Shown: positions 25,651-34,716 of the stretch, one piece after another | How the letters are laid out: each line of letters opens with the position of its first letter | How positions within the stretch are numbered: position 1 is the stretch's first letter | NCBI GenBank assembly: GCA_904419875.1 | Contig: CAJFTG010000010.1 | Coordinates: 27,974-91,973 of the forward strand | From: Candidatus Avimonas caecicola | GTDB taxonomy: Bacteria; Bacillota; Clostridia; Oscillospirales; Acutalibacteraceae | Length of the DNA: 64,000 nucleotides | Reading direction: 5' to 3' | The notes under the pieces: generated by a model | Told to the model about the DNA's origin: nothing | Seen by the model: the letters and a program-made list of their open reading frames with translations, nothing else | Databases searched by the model: none | Made by a program: the position numbers and the translations under genes

Positions 25651-26844
25651 TCACCTCCACAAACGGCGGTCCATCGGCTGCCGGCGCGCAATGTCCCGAA
25701 TCATCGGGCGGATAATCAGCTGCATCAGTCCGACCAGCAGAAGGAGGACCGCCAGATAACCGTACCATGGAACAGCCAGTGGGAAAACCGACGCCGGCAC
25801 CGCCAGGGACACCAGCCCGAACAGCAGACACCCCAGCCCGCCCGACAAGGCGGTGAGGCACAGGGTGGTAAACCGCAGGGCACGGGCGATTACCGCGCTG
25901 CGGGCGCCGCACACCTTGTACACCATGTACCGGTAGCTGTTCAGCTTCAGCACGCTGCGGAACAGCCCCAGAATGTTGAGCGCGCACACAAAAACCATCA
26001 CCACGGCGATGCCCAGGACCATCAGCGTATTCCAGAAGACCCCTGACCCCGATTGGTCGAGGTTGGACTTCGGCATATCCAGATAACCCCCGCGCGCGAA
26101 AGATTCGGCGATCTCGAGCCGCTCCTCCCGGGTGAGCGGGCGGGTGAATTCGATGAACACCTGATACCCGTCAGCATAAAAACCGCTGTTGTCGGTCTCG
26201 TTCCTCTCCAGCGTGCGGTAGGGAATGTAGTTGTGGTCGACATAAAAACCTTCCAGCCCCTCGTCCACCCCGTCGGTAATCCCCACCACCCGGTAGGGTA
26301 CGTCGTTGATGATGTAATCCTCCAGGGTATCGGGGTCCAGCTCGGGGCGGTTCTCCTCCAGCCACGGCTGGGAGAGCACGACCACGTTTTCTCCGTTGAG
26401 GATTTCCTCCTGTGTAAACCACCGCCCGCGCAGGATGGCGGGCGACGGGATATACAAAAAGTCGCAGAAGGAGGGATCCACCACCGTATACCCGCTAAAA
26501 GACGGAGGAAGGGCCAGGATCTCTTCCTCGGTCATCTGTTCGTACTCCAAGATTTGATACGAACGGATCATAAACGGCCACATCTCAATAATTTCCGGAT
26601 AATCGCCGAACAGCAGCTGGTTCATCGATTCCATACGAAAATTTCCACCGGTGGCAACAACCGGAATTCCGTAAAAGCGGGAATCGTAGTCCAGGTCCCG
26701 CAGGTCGCCCACTGTTTCGAAGAGGATGGCGACAAAGGCCAGGATCACCGCCGTGGTGACAGAGATCGAAAAGGTGATGACCGCGGCCGCCTTCCTGGCG
26801 CCCCGCACCACATCGCCAAAATCGGTAAAAATAAAACGCCGCAA
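25651..26844 (-). CDS. FtsX/MacB-type ABC permease (first of two)
   Basis: A protein of 397 residues starting with TTG at 26844, eight bases after AAAGGGGG. Topology is the same as its neighbour: one N-terminal segment, an external domain of about 230 residues rich in acidic and aromatic residues, and three C-terminal segments. The loop 'LKLNSYRYMVYKVCGARSAVI' matches the FtsX-family cytoplasmic loop. It is not closely alike to the second permease in its external domain, suggesting a heterodimer. Confidence 0.83.
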   Translation of the reverse strand: MRRFIFTDFGDVVRGARKAAAVITFSISVTTAVILAFVAILFETVGDLRDLDYDSRFYGIPVVATGGNFRMESMNQLLFGDYPEIIEMWPFMIRSYQILEYEQMTEEEILALPPSFSGYTVVDPSFCDFLYIPSPAILRGRWFTQEEILNGENVVVLSQPWLEENRPELDPDTLEDYIINDVPYRVVGITDGVDEGLEGFYVDHNYIPYRTLERNETDNSGFYADGYQVFIEFTRPLTREERLEIAESFARGGYLDMPKSNLDQSGSGVFWNTLMVLGIAVVMVFVCALNILGLFRSVLKLNSYRYMVYKVCGARSAVIARALRFTTLCLTALSGGLGCLLFGLVSLAVPASVFPLAVPWYGYLAVLLLLVGLMQLIIRPMIRDIARRQPMDRRLWR

Positions 26845-26867
26845 CGCTGTGTCCCCCTTTCCCGCGC

Positions 26868-27458
26868 CTAATCGGTGAAAGCGGCGTCCGCCGGCCGGTC
26901 GGTGTGAACGCTTTCCCGAAACTCCGGATAGTGTTTGTCAACCAGAGCATACGCCAGAAACCCAAGCCCTTCAAAAATCAGATACAGGCACAGGTCGGTG
27001 ACATCCGCCGGCCGCCCTTCGCAGCCGGTGAAGCCCCGTATCAGGAGCTGAATCAGAAAGAAAACCAGGACAAAGGAAAACCCCGCAGCCAGGGCGGAAA
27101 AAGCGCGCTTCCTTCTGAAAAGGAAGGGGACGCCGCATCCGGCCAGTACGGCAGCGGACAGCAGGGGGAGGGTCTCCTGCAGATAAGGCAGGAGACCCTC
27201 TTCCTGAATCCGGGAAAAGGCGGAGAGAAAAGGGACCATCCGCACCGGCGTTTTCGGAAGGTAAACCGCAGACAATCCCTCGGCATTCAGCGGCAGGGGC
27301 AGCAGGAAATAGGTGCAAAGAAAATACAGCGCCGCCCCCGGGAGCAGAAGGAGAAAAATGAACAGGCCGCTTTTCCGGTTTATGGCGGCGATGGTGCCGC
27401 CAATCAGAAAAAGGCCCAAAAAAAGGAGAAGGTAAAAGGTCGGATTAAAAATAACCAT
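26868..27458 (-). CDS. Membrane protein, possibly VanZ-like
   Basis: A protein of 196 residues with about five hydrophobic segments. The late stretch 'FFLIQLLIRGFTGCEGRPADVTDLCLYLIFEGLGFLAYAL' region (quoted in parts: 'EGRPADVTDLCLYLI') resembles the VanZ pattern E-x-x-Q...R..D..D...N..G. It is between the secreted-protein gene and the first permease, 23 bp from the latter, on the same strand. The VanZ link is a resemblance, not a proof, and no function is inferred beyond membership of this operon. Confidence 0.6.
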   Translation of the reverse strand: MVIFNPTFYLLLFLGLFLIGGTIAAINRKSGLFIFLLLLPGAALYFLCTYFLLPLPLNAEGLSAVYLPKTPVRMVPFLSAFSRIQEEGLLPYLQETLPLLSAAVLAGCGVPFLFRRKRAFSALAAGFSFVLVFFLIQLLIRGFTGCEGRPADVTDLCLYLIFEGLGFLAYALVDKHYPEFRESVHTDRPADAAFTD

Positions 27459-27545
27459 GTTGTCTCCCCGGCTTTCCGCCGGCCGTGTTGCGCCGCCCCC
27501 GCCGGCAGCCGCCGTGGACGGGGGCGGCGGGCAATCGCCGGCCGG

Positions 27546-28067
27546 TCAGTTGGTGGACCAGTTGGTTAATGTCGCCCCAAACTTCAGGTATATCCCGTCG
27601 TCAGCGTTGGAATTTTTAAAGGTCCAATGACTATTTTTCCCTCGATATGTATTGTCCGTAGTGTATATGCTGGAAGAAAGTAAAAACTTTGAATCACGCA
27701 CGGTAGCGAACTGCCAGCCGATCTGTCCTTCATATAAGGTGATGTTTGCCTCTCGCGTACTGATGATGGAACCGTCTGTCCACCATTCCAGGCTGATCCG
27801 GGTCTCTTTATAGGGGGTGCCCTGATCCCCGTCAAACTTAGCATAACCTACAGTTTGCCCGGTCAAGTAATTTGTGGTTGTATAGTCACAAGTAATTGTT
27901 ATGGTTTCCTCTTGGTTGGACTTGCCGATTGGCGAGCGCTCAGAACTGGAGCCGCGAATCTCATAATAGACCTTGTTCGTTCCCGCAGCTGCATTGAGCG
28001 ACACGACCGACGCCAGCACCGCCCCAATCACCAGCAGTGGAATGGCTCTCCTTGTTTTCCCTTTCAC
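27546..28067 (-). CDS. Secreted protein, function unknown
   Basis: A protein of 173 residues. The GTG at 28067 is chosen because AAAGGA lies eight bases before it; the ATG at 28076 directly abuts that site. A signal peptide ends near 'SLNAAAG'. The mature part of about 145 residues is rich in Ser, Thr, Tyr and Asn, with one Cys and alternating polar/aromatic pattern suggesting beta structure ('ISLEWWTDGS', 'QIGWQFATVRDSKF'). The gene is clearly AT-richer than the window and has the best promoter of the region. It heads the operon with the VanZ-like protein, two permeases and the ATPase, so it may be the exported or sensed component. No family was recognised. Confidence 0.7.
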   Translation of the reverse strand: MKGKTRRAIPLLVIGAVLASVVSLNAAAGTNKVYYEIRGSSSERSPIGKSNQEETITITCDYTTTNYLTGQTVGYAKFDGDQGTPYKETRISLEWWTDGSIISTREANITLYEGQIGWQFATVRDSKFLLSSSIYTTDNTYRGKNSHWTFKNSNADDGIYLKFGATLTNWSTN

Positions 28068-28245
28068 AGCGGACATCCTTTCTTATTTTGGTTTTTCTTC
28101 TCTCCTGCCGGCGCAGGCGGCGTTTCTCCGCAAATACCGCAGCGCGGGGGACGCCGCATCCGGCCTTCATTCACCGCCCAAGGGAATCGCCTCCATAAAC
28201 GATTAAGTTTTGCTTGCTAAATTTCTCAATTATATTACAAGACAT

Positions 28246-28274
28246 AGTATAGAATAATATCTCAATATTGTCAA
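28246..28274 (-). promoter_or_regulatory. Strong sigma-A promoter for the secreted-protein operon
   Basis: On the minus strand TTGACA, 17 bp, TATACT in a very AT-rich stretch (28200-28300), with a leader of about 170 bases. Confidence 0.85.
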
Positions 28275-28406
28275 TATTAAATCGAAATTTCAATGGAGTA
28301 TCCCTATGAATTTCTGTATATTTTGCCGCAGATTGTCCACAAAACGGCATTTTATGCCCGCCATCCGGCCCCCACCCGTATATTTGTGACGGGAATTTTC
28401 ACGCTG

Positions 28407-28447
28407 AAAAACGGCCTTCCACCCACAGGGGATGGAAGGCCGTTTTT
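28407..28447 (-). terminator. Bidirectional terminator-like hairpin
   Basis: Arms AAAAACGGCCTTCCA and TGGAAGGCCGTTTTT. It lies 255 bp past the hydrogenase gene and faces the promoter at 28246. The intervening 28448-28700 holds no gene but has a GC hairpin (about 28667-28698) right after the hydrogenase stop. Confidence 0.8.
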
Positions 28448-28700
28448 CATTGCATCACCGGCGGGAAAGGAGCGGCCGGACAGTGGCGCAAACCACCGGG
28501 CCGGCCGGTTCGCCCGCCGCCGCCGGCTTCGGCGGAGGGCCAGGCGGGACGCCGCCCGCTGCCAAAGCAGGAACAGCGGCAGAAGCCCGCCGTGTTGTCC
28601 CCGGGCCGCCGGGAATACCCGCCGGCCCGGAGGATGGGCGCAGGCGCAGGCGGTCGGGCATAGGAGCCCGGGCGCACAAACCGCCGGGCGCCTGGGCTGT

Positions 28701-30158
28701 TCAAGCGTGGCGGTGGATGTTGGCCTTGTCCAGGCCCTTGCTTTCGACGTTGTGCACCACGCTTTCTTCGCCGTCCAGCCGGGTGTCAAACACCTTTTTG
28801 GACTTCTGAATTTCCGCGAGGGTCGCCGGGCCGCCCATGCAGCCGCCCACGCAGAACATCCCTTCCACAAAATCCACCGGCAGCTTGCCGGCCTTCAGAA
28901 GCATCAGCGCTTTGCGGCACTCGTCCGCACCGCTGCACTTCTGCGCTTTCACGTCGGCGTCCTCGCCCCGTTCGCGGAGCACCTGCGCCACCGCGCCGGT
29001 GACGCCGCCCGACACCGCGAAGCCCTTACCGTAGCGGGTTGCGTCCTCGGGCGCTTGCTCCGCCTCCTCCACCGCAATATCCAGGGCGCAGAACATAGCG
29101 TACAGCTCTTCAAAGGTGAGCGCGTAGTCAATCTCGTCCACGTAGCTGCCCATCACCTCGTTCTTCTTGGCGATGCAGGGGCCGATGAACACGGTCACCA
29201 CCTCGGGGCGGATACTGCGGATGTACCGCTCCACCGCGACCATGGGAGAAACGGTGGTGGAAACGTATTTTTCCAGCGCCGGGAAATGCTTGCGCACCAG
29301 GTTGACGAACGCCGGACAGCAGGAGGAGGTCATCGGTTCCCCGGCGGCCCGCCTCTCGGCCAGCTCGGCGGCCTCGCTGTACGCGACCATGTCCGCTCCC
29401 AGCGCGACCTCGTATACGTCGTCAAAACCGAGCCTGCGGATCGCCTGCTTGATCTGGGGCAGGGTGGCCGCGCCGAACTGCCCTTCAATGGCGGGCGCGA
29501 TCATGGCGACCACTTCCTTGTCCTCCGCCCGCAGGGCGTCGATCACGCTGACCATCATCGACACGTCCGAAATCGCGCCGAAGGGGCAGCCCACCACGCA
29601 GGCCCCGCAGTTGACGCACTTTGCCGGGTCGATGGTGGCGATGTCGTTTTCATCCATGTTGATCGCCTTGACCGGGCAGCTTTTGATACAGGGCCGCTCG
29701 ATCTCCACAATCGCGTTATAGGGACAGGCCGCGACGCATTTCCCGCACTTCCGGCATTTGGACTGGTCGATCACCGCGCCGTGCGGCGTGCTGGTGATCG
29801 CACCGAACGGACAGGCCTTGACGCATTTTTTGGCCAGGCAGTTCTGGCAGTTCTGGGTGACGGTGATCTTGGTGATCGGGCAGCCCTCGCAGGCGCAGGG
29901 AATCACGTGGACCACCTGGGCGCTGTCCGCGTCGGTGTACAGCACGTCCACCGGCAGCTTGCCCATCGCCATGCGCACCCGCTGGCGGACAATCTCCCGC
30001 TCGCGGTATACGCAGCAGCGGAACTGGGGCTTGATCCCCTCGATCATCTCATAGGGGATCTGGTCATACGCGTCATACAGGTCTCCGTCGAACGCGTGCC
30101 TGGCGGTGCGCCGCAGCACCTCGTGCTTGATTTGTACGATATCGGTGATGTTATCCAT
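28701..30158 (-). CDS. [FeFe]-hydrogenase, catalytic type (HfsD-like)
   Basis: A protein of 485 residues from the second ATG ('MDNITDIVQ'); the earlier ATG at 30167 is one base from the ribosome site. The N-terminal part carries several [4Fe-4S] motifs: 'CACEGCPI', 'CQNCLAKKCVKACP', 'CRKCGKCVAACP', 'CIKSCP', 'CVNCGACVVGCP'. The H-cluster motifs are 'TSSCCPAFVNL' (L1), 'FIGPCIAKKNEV' (L2) and 'EGMFCVGGCMGGPA' (L3), a set more like monomeric group B than the classical group A (L2 there is MPCxxK). It would make or use H2 with ferredoxin. It is the last gene of a four-gene unit that resembles hfsABCD of Thermoanaerobacterium. Confidence 0.9.
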   Translation of the reverse strand: MDNITDIVQIKHEVLRRTARHAFDGDLYDAYDQIPYEMIEGIKPQFRCCVYREREIVRQRVRMAMGKLPVDVLYTDADSAQVVHVIPCACEGCPITKITVTQNCQNCLAKKCVKACPFGAITSTPHGAVIDQSKCRKCGKCVAACPYNAIVEIERPCIKSCPVKAINMDENDIATIDPAKCVNCGACVVGCPFGAISDVSMMVSVIDALRAEDKEVVAMIAPAIEGQFGAATLPQIKQAIRRLGFDDVYEVALGADMVAYSEAAELAERRAAGEPMTSSCCPAFVNLVRKHFPALEKYVSTTVSPMVAVERYIRSIRPEVVTVFIGPCIAKKNEVMGSYVDEIDYALTFEELYAMFCALDIAVEEAEQAPEDATRYGKGFAVSGGVTGAVAQVLRERGEDADVKAQKCSGADECRKALMLLKAGKLPVDFVEGMFCVGGCMGGPATLAEIQKSKKVFDTRLDGEESVVHNVESKGLDKANIHRHA

Positions 30159-30241
30159 TTTGTCCATGCCTTTCCGACCGCCGTCCAGCCGATGGCGGGC
30201 GGTCTGTTGTAGTGCGCCGGTTTTTGCGCCTGCGCCGCCGG

Positions 30242-31411
30242 TCAATAGTACCGGATGCGCACGATCTTGCCCGCCGCCTTCAGGGTGTCGGCCAGCTCCT
30301 CGAGCAGCCGGATCTTGATGCTCAGGTCCACCGGCAGGTTAGGATTCTGGTGGGCGGGATTGATCGCCTTGCCGATGAACATATTCAGGTGGGTGCAGTG
30401 CTCGATGAGGATACGGGCGATCATCGCCGCCCCGTTGTCCGCATCCAGCGCCTTGATATTCTCCGGGTCCGCCGGGTTTTCCAGGGAATTTTTGACCAGG
30501 ACGTTCACCTGCCGGATGGTCAGCACCCCTTCGGTCACCAGATCGATGCCCTTGATGTGGGCGATCGGCGGCAGGTCGCTGTCGTAATTGAGGTCGGTGG
30601 TCACTTCCCGCCCGAGCACGCGGGCCACGAGGTTGGCGCTGCTGCCGCCGCAGACGATCTTCAGCCCCTCCGGGGCCATGAAGTCCACCACCACCCGGTC
30701 GTCGTCCTGCTTGAAGCGGGGCGGGCCGGAGAAGAGGCTGACCACCTGCTGCGGGATCACCCGCACGGTGGCGACGGTGGTATCGTCCCCCGGCTGACGC
30801 ATGTACAGGTCCTCGCACGCGCCGACAAGGGCGGAGGTCATCCGGGCGCTGGTCGTGTCTTCCCTCCAGTTCTCCTCCAGGAAGTCCCGCACGCTTTCCC
30901 AGTTCCAGCCCAGGTTAAGCACCGCGCCGATGCCGGCAAACATCACGCCGTCGCTGATGAGGGTGAGGACATCCCCCACCTCCACGTCGAACGCGGCCTC
31001 CTTGATGGTCTTGCCGCCGACCTCCCGCTCGGTATACTCGATGGGATAGGCCACCCCGTCGTGCACATGGATGCAGCCGGGGCAGTCGAATTCGGTCAGA
31101 TACGCCTTGCCGTCGGTGGTTAGCTTCAGGATGGAAAAGGTGGAATAGGCGACATGCCGCACCTTGCACACCGGCAGGGTGTGAATGATGGTGTCCACCG
31201 TGTCCTCCAGCGTCGCGCCGGACTGCATCATGGTGGCGATGATTTTGGAGGTCAGGGTGGCGAGAATGTTCGCCTTCACCCCGCTGCCCAGCCCGTCCGA
31301 CAGGACGACGATCACCCCGTCCTCGACGTTGACCACCTCGACCTTGTCGCCGCACAGCTCCTCGTTTTTCTTGTTCAGGCTTTTGGAGGTAACGTCATAA
31401 TACACGCTCAT
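30242..31411 (-). CDS. SpoIIE-type PP2C serine phosphatase in hydrogenase cluster
   Basis: A protein of 389 residues. The first 215 residues form a PP2C/SpoIIE phosphatase domain: 'NEELCGDKVEVV', 'VIVVLSDGLGSGVKA' (metal-binding DG), 'LTEFDCPGCIHV', 'GDVLTLISDGV', 'QPGDDTTVATVRV' (GDD metal motif). The last 150 residues are an extra domain of unknown type. Its start overlaps the stop of the upstream PAS-hydrogenase gene by 4 bp (ATGA), so the two are coupled. The arrangement suggests a redox or H2 signal passed to a phosphatase that controls a phosphoprotein; this is inference from context. Confidence 0.9.
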   Translation of the reverse strand: MSVYYDVTSKSLNKKNEELCGDKVEVVNVEDGVIVVLSDGLGSGVKANILATLTSKIIATMMQSGATLEDTVDTIIHTLPVCKVRHVAYSTFSILKLTTDGKAYLTEFDCPGCIHVHDGVAYPIEYTEREVGGKTIKEAAFDVEVGDVLTLISDGVMFAGIGAVLNLGWNWESVRDFLEENWREDTTSARMTSALVGACEDLYMRQPGDDTTVATVRVIPQQVVSLFSGPPRFKQDDDRVVVDFMAPEGLKIVCGGSSANLVARVLGREVTTDLNYDSDLPPIAHIKGIDLVTEGVLTIRQVNVLVKNSLENPADPENIKALDADNGAAMIARILIEHCTHLNMFIGKAINPAHQNPNLPVDLSIKIRLLEELADTLKAAGKIVRIRYY

Positions 31412-33159
31412 GACGGGTCACCTTCGTTCAGCATCTGTTTTTTGAGGTTCACCAGGGTCACCTTGGTTTCGGCGGTGGTCTCGCCCAGGAGGCTGGCGAT
31501 CTCCTGCGCCACGGTCATCTGCTTGTCGATGACCTTCTGCGCCATCTCCGCCGCCTCCAGGCGGGCGCGGCGCGCCTCCTCCTTCTGCCGTTCCTCGTCG
31601 GTGATGTCCTTGAAGAAGCCGATGACGATGTCCTGCTCCGGCACGTACATCAGGGTTTCCTCCACGACCGTCTCCTTCGAGTCAAGGTGCGTTTTTTTAT
31701 TGACAATATTGCGGTGGGTGTCCAGTACCTCCTGGAAATCCTCCGGGTCCATATACTCGAACAGGTCGGCCTTGAGCGCCTCCTGGCGGGAAACGCCGAA
31801 TTTCTTCTGGGCCATCTGGTTGAACTCCACGATCCGCAGGTCCCGGTCCACCGCAATGATGTAGTTGGGGGTCACGCTCAGGGTGACGTTGCTCAGGGAC
31901 TGGGACAGGTCGATCATATACGGCAGGCACATGTACAGCTCCGCCTTGCCGCGGTACACCGCGATTGCCTTATCCCGGCAGGTGTTGTATCCGCAGGACC
32001 CGCAGTTGAGCTCCTTGTCCGGGGTGGGCTTGCCGATCTCGGTCAGGATCTTGCGGATGGTGCGCTCATCCGGCATGTCCTCCCGGCGCGCCTCCGGCTC
32101 GAACCGCAGGGCCAGGTCGGCGCCGGCGCGCGCCACGCTCTCAAAGCCGTCGGCCGCGTATTCCTCCACCGACAGCCGGGCGCGGAAGGAGGCCCGGCGC
32201 TCTTCGGGAATCAGCGGGCCGTTGACGCAGCCGCCCTCGCAGGAATTCAGCTCCACAAACAGCCGGCCGCAGTGGCCCGCCTGCAGCTCGTCCAGAAAGG
32301 CCATCACGTTTTCCAGCCCGCAGACGCTCAAAAAGCGGTAGCCGTTGTAGGCGCTGCTCCCAAAGCCTTTGTGGGAATGGAGCTTTACATCCCGCACCAC
32401 CCCTTCCGGCACCGGATAGATGCGGGAGAAGGGGGCGGACGGCGCCGGCGGACATTCCTCGGCCTCCGGGGCCGCCTGCACCGCCGACGGCTCCATCCCC
32501 CGTTCGGAGAGGAGAGCGTCCAGCTGGCGGAAGGTGATGACGCCGTCCGCCGATTCGGGGTGGTCGTCGATTTCCTTGATTTTGGACAGGCAGGGCCCGA
32601 TAAACACCACCTTCGTGTCCGCGCCGTCCCGCGCCTTAATCATCCGCCCGTGGGCAAGCACCGGGGAAACCACCGGCGCCATAAAGGGAACGAGCGAGGG
32701 ATAGTACTTGGTGACCAGGCTGTTCACCGTGGGGCAGCAGGTGGTCAGGATGCAGTCCATCTTTCCCTCGTCCAAAAGGTCCTTGTACGCCGCCGTGACC
32801 TCGTTGGCTCCTACGGCGGTCTCTTCCACCGCATCGAAGCCGAGGCGGTATAACGCCGCGCGCAGCCCGGCCGCGCTCTCTCCCTTCTCCGCGCTGCCGT
32901 ACAGGCCGGCGTAGGAGGGCGCCAGGCTCGCCACCACCCGGACGGACGGGTCGGCCAGCCAGCCAAGGATGCCGGTGATGTCGTTCACCACCGTCTTGGC
33001 CTTCTGGGGACATACGTTGACGCAGTGGCCGCAGAGGATGCACTGGTCGGCGATGACCTCCACCCGGTCGTTGATATAGCTGATCGACTTGACGTCACAG
33101 TGCTTGAGACATTTGTAGCAGTTTTTGCAGTTGGCTTCCTTGACCTGTATGTATCCCAT
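31408..33159 (-). CDS. PAS-domain [FeFe]-hydrogenase-like sensor (HydS/HfsB-like)
   Basis: A protein of 583 residues. In order: two [4Fe-4S] motifs (Cys11/14/17/21 and 'CILCGHCVNVCP'), an H-cluster domain with 'TTCCPTVNSL', 'FIGPCLSKIKEI' and 'ELNSCEGGCVNGP', a further Fe-S domain 'CGSCGYNTCRDKAIAVYRG', a PAS domain (about 445-560, 'IIAVDRDLRIVEFNQMAQKKFG') and a coiled C-terminal tail. This is the sensory group C/D layout thought to detect H2 or redox state. The ATG at 33159 follows AAAGGAGG. The phosphatase gene overlaps its end; the NuoE-like gene precedes it by 29 bp. Confidence 0.92.
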   Translation of the reverse strand: MGYIQVKEANCKNCYKCLKHCDVKSISYINDRVEVIADQCILCGHCVNVCPQKAKTVVNDITGILGWLADPSVRVVASLAPSYAGLYGSAEKGESAAGLRAALYRLGFDAVEETAVGANEVTAAYKDLLDEGKMDCILTTCCPTVNSLVTKYYPSLVPFMAPVVSPVLAHGRMIKARDGADTKVVFIGPCLSKIKEIDDHPESADGVITFRQLDALLSERGMEPSAVQAAPEAEECPPAPSAPFSRIYPVPEGVVRDVKLHSHKGFGSSAYNGYRFLSVCGLENVMAFLDELQAGHCGRLFVELNSCEGGCVNGPLIPEERRASFRARLSVEEYAADGFESVARAGADLALRFEPEARREDMPDERTIRKILTEIGKPTPDKELNCGSCGYNTCRDKAIAVYRGKAELYMCLPYMIDLSQSLSNVTLSVTPNYIIAVDRDLRIVEFNQMAQKKFGVSRQEALKADLFEYMDPEDFQEVLDTHRNIVNKKTHLDSKETVVEETLMYVPEQDIVIGFFKDITDEERQKEEARRARLEAAEMAQKVIDKQMTVAQEIASLLGETTAETKVTLVNLKKQMLNEGDPS

Positions 33160-33188
33160 GCCGGAGCCCTCCTTTCCGCACGCCGCCC

Positions 33189-33431
33189 TTACGGCTGCTT
33201 GGCCACGGTGGTTTTGAAAAAGTCCTCCACCGTTTCGGGGCGCACGCTGTAGATTTCGTCCGCATACCTGACGCAGACGCCCGCGTCCGCGCAGTGCCCC
33301 ATGCAGAACGAGCCCTTGAGCTCCACGCTGTCCCCCAGCCGATACTCCTCAATCAGCTCCTTGAGCCGCTTGATGACCTCCCGCGAGTTCTGCAGATGGC
33401 AGGAGCTTCCGACGCATACCATCAAATCCAT
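33189..33431 (-). CDS. NuoE-like [2Fe-2S] thioredoxin-fold protein
   Basis: A protein of 80 residues from the ATG at 33431; an upstream GTG at 33440 touches the ribosome site GGAAGG. 'CVGSSCHLQNS' and 'FCMGHCADAGVCV' supply the four Cys of a NuoE/HydC-type [2Fe-2S] cluster (CxxxxC and CxxxC). It lacks the N-terminal helical part of full-length NuoE, as in small clostridial versions. It is the first gene of the hydrogenase unit and probably delivers electrons to it. Confidence 0.88.
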   Translation of the reverse strand: MDLMVCVGSSCHLQNSREVIKRLKELIEEYRLGDSVELKGSFCMGHCADAGVCVRYADEIYSVRPETVEDFFKTTVAKQP

Positions 33432-33525
33432 TGCTGACACCTTCCAATCCTGTTATGCGAAAGATTTTTCGGCCGCCCCGCCGCCGGCTTCCCCGGCAGA
33501 CGACGGCCCGTATGCAGTTATTTTC

Positions 33526-33554
33526 AGTATACCGTTTTGTTATTTTTGTGTCAA
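33526..33554 (-). promoter_or_regulatory. Consensus sigma-A promoter for the hydrogenase cluster
   Basis: On the minus strand TTGACA, 17 bp, TATACT, a near-perfect match about 95 bp before the first gene. Confidence 0.88.
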
Positions 33555-33559
33555 TGTAT

Positions 33560-33597
33560 AATTCCCCCTGATTCCCCTGATTCCCCCTGAATTTCCA
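33560..33597. repeat. Short tandem repeat, 9-10-base period
   Basis: Units ATTCCCCCTG, ATTCCCCTG, ATTCCCCCTG just upstream of the hydrogenase promoter. Confidence 0.75.
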
Positions 33598-33947
33598 GCC
33601 AATTTCCCGCCTGCATGCCTTTTTTCGCTCAAAGGAAGCCGTTTGCCGTTTTCGGCCTGCCTTCACGGGCATACCGCCCGGGCCTCCCCTGCGCTCCTTT
33701 GCATAGCGCGCTTCCCCCGCGCAAAAGCGGGATTAAGCGATCCTTAAGGTTTCGTTCCCCTGGTTTTCACCAGCCCGTGCTAAGATAAGGGAAAACAGGG
33801 CGGGCTTGGAGGGGCGTCCGGAGCGCCGTGGAATTCCGGGGTGCAATTCCGCTCAAAATATGCTATGCTGGACAGGGCGGCCGGACGCCCGCCGGGCCGT
33901 GAGGTAAACGCCCGGCGCAAACGGGCCGCCGGAAAGGAAGAGTGGCA

Positions 33948-34661
33948 ATGGCACAGACGATCCTGGTATGCGACGACGACAAGGAAATCGCCGCCGCCGT
34001 GGATATTTACCTGACCGCGGAGGGCTACCGCGTCATCCAGGCCTACGACGGGTTCCAGGCGCTGGAAGCGGTCCAGAAAAACGACGATATCCAGCTGATC
34101 CTCATGGACATCATGATGCCCCGGCTGGACGGGGTGCGCGCCACCATGAAAATCCGGGAAACCCGGAACATCCCGATCATCATGCTCTCCGCCAAAAGCG
34201 AGGACAACGACAAAATCCTCGGGCTGAACATCGGGGCGGACGACTACATCACCAAGCCCTTCAACCCCATGGAGCTGATCGCCCGGGTGCGTTCCCAGCT
34301 GCGGCGGTATACCAACTTCGGCGGGACGCCGGAGGCCGATGCGGCGAAGAATCCGGCGGTGATGGTCAACGGCGGGCTGGAGCTGGACGACGGCGCCAAG
34401 CGGGTGACGGTGGACGGGCAGGAGGTTTCCCTGACGCCGGTGGAATACAAAATTGTCAAATTTTTCATGGAAAACAAGGGGCTGGTCTTCTCCAGCGCCC
34501 AGATTTACGAGAGCGTGTGGAACGAACCCTCCTACGGGGCGGACAACATCGTCGCCGTGCATATCCGCCATATCCGGGAAAAAATCGAAATCAACCCCAA
34601 GGAGCCCCGGTATATCAAGGTGATCTGGGGGCACGGCTACAAGATGGAGAAGATCGGCTGA
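33948..34661 (+). CDS. Response regulator, OmpR/PhoB family
   Basis: A protein of 237 residues; the ATG at 33948 has the right spacing from GGAAAGGAAG, unlike the GTG at 33942. The receiver domain has acidic 'CDDDKE', phosphoacceptor Asp54 in 'LILMDIMMPRLDG', 'MLSAKSE' and Lys in 'DYITKPF'. The C-terminal winged helix (about 135-235) ends 'YIKVIWGHGYKMEKIG'. It binds DNA when phosphorylated by the kinase encoded 55 bp downstream. The pair resembles VanR/VncR-type systems of Firmicutes that answer envelope signals; the stimulus is unknown. Confidence 0.96.
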   Translation: MAQTILVCDDDKEIAAAVDIYLTAEGYRVIQAYDGFQALEAVQKNDDIQLILMDIMMPRLDGVRATMKIRETRNIPIIMLSAKSEDNDKILGLNIGADDYITKPFNPMELIARVRSQLRRYTNFGGTPEADAAKNPAVMVNGGLELDDGAKRVTVDGQEVSLTPVEYKIVKFFMENKGLVFSSAQIYESVWNEPSYGADNIVAVHIRHIREKIEINPKEPRYIKVIWGHGYKMEKIG

Positions 34662-34716
34662 CCGGCCCGGAAAAGGGCCGGAGTCAACGCGTTTTCGCGG
34701 GAAAGGGAGGGCCGCC

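Noticed and set aside
27546..28067. Lactococcin-972-type bacteriocin
   Set aside because: The ABC/permease context is suggestive, but the mature protein is longer and the typical motifs of that family are not evident.
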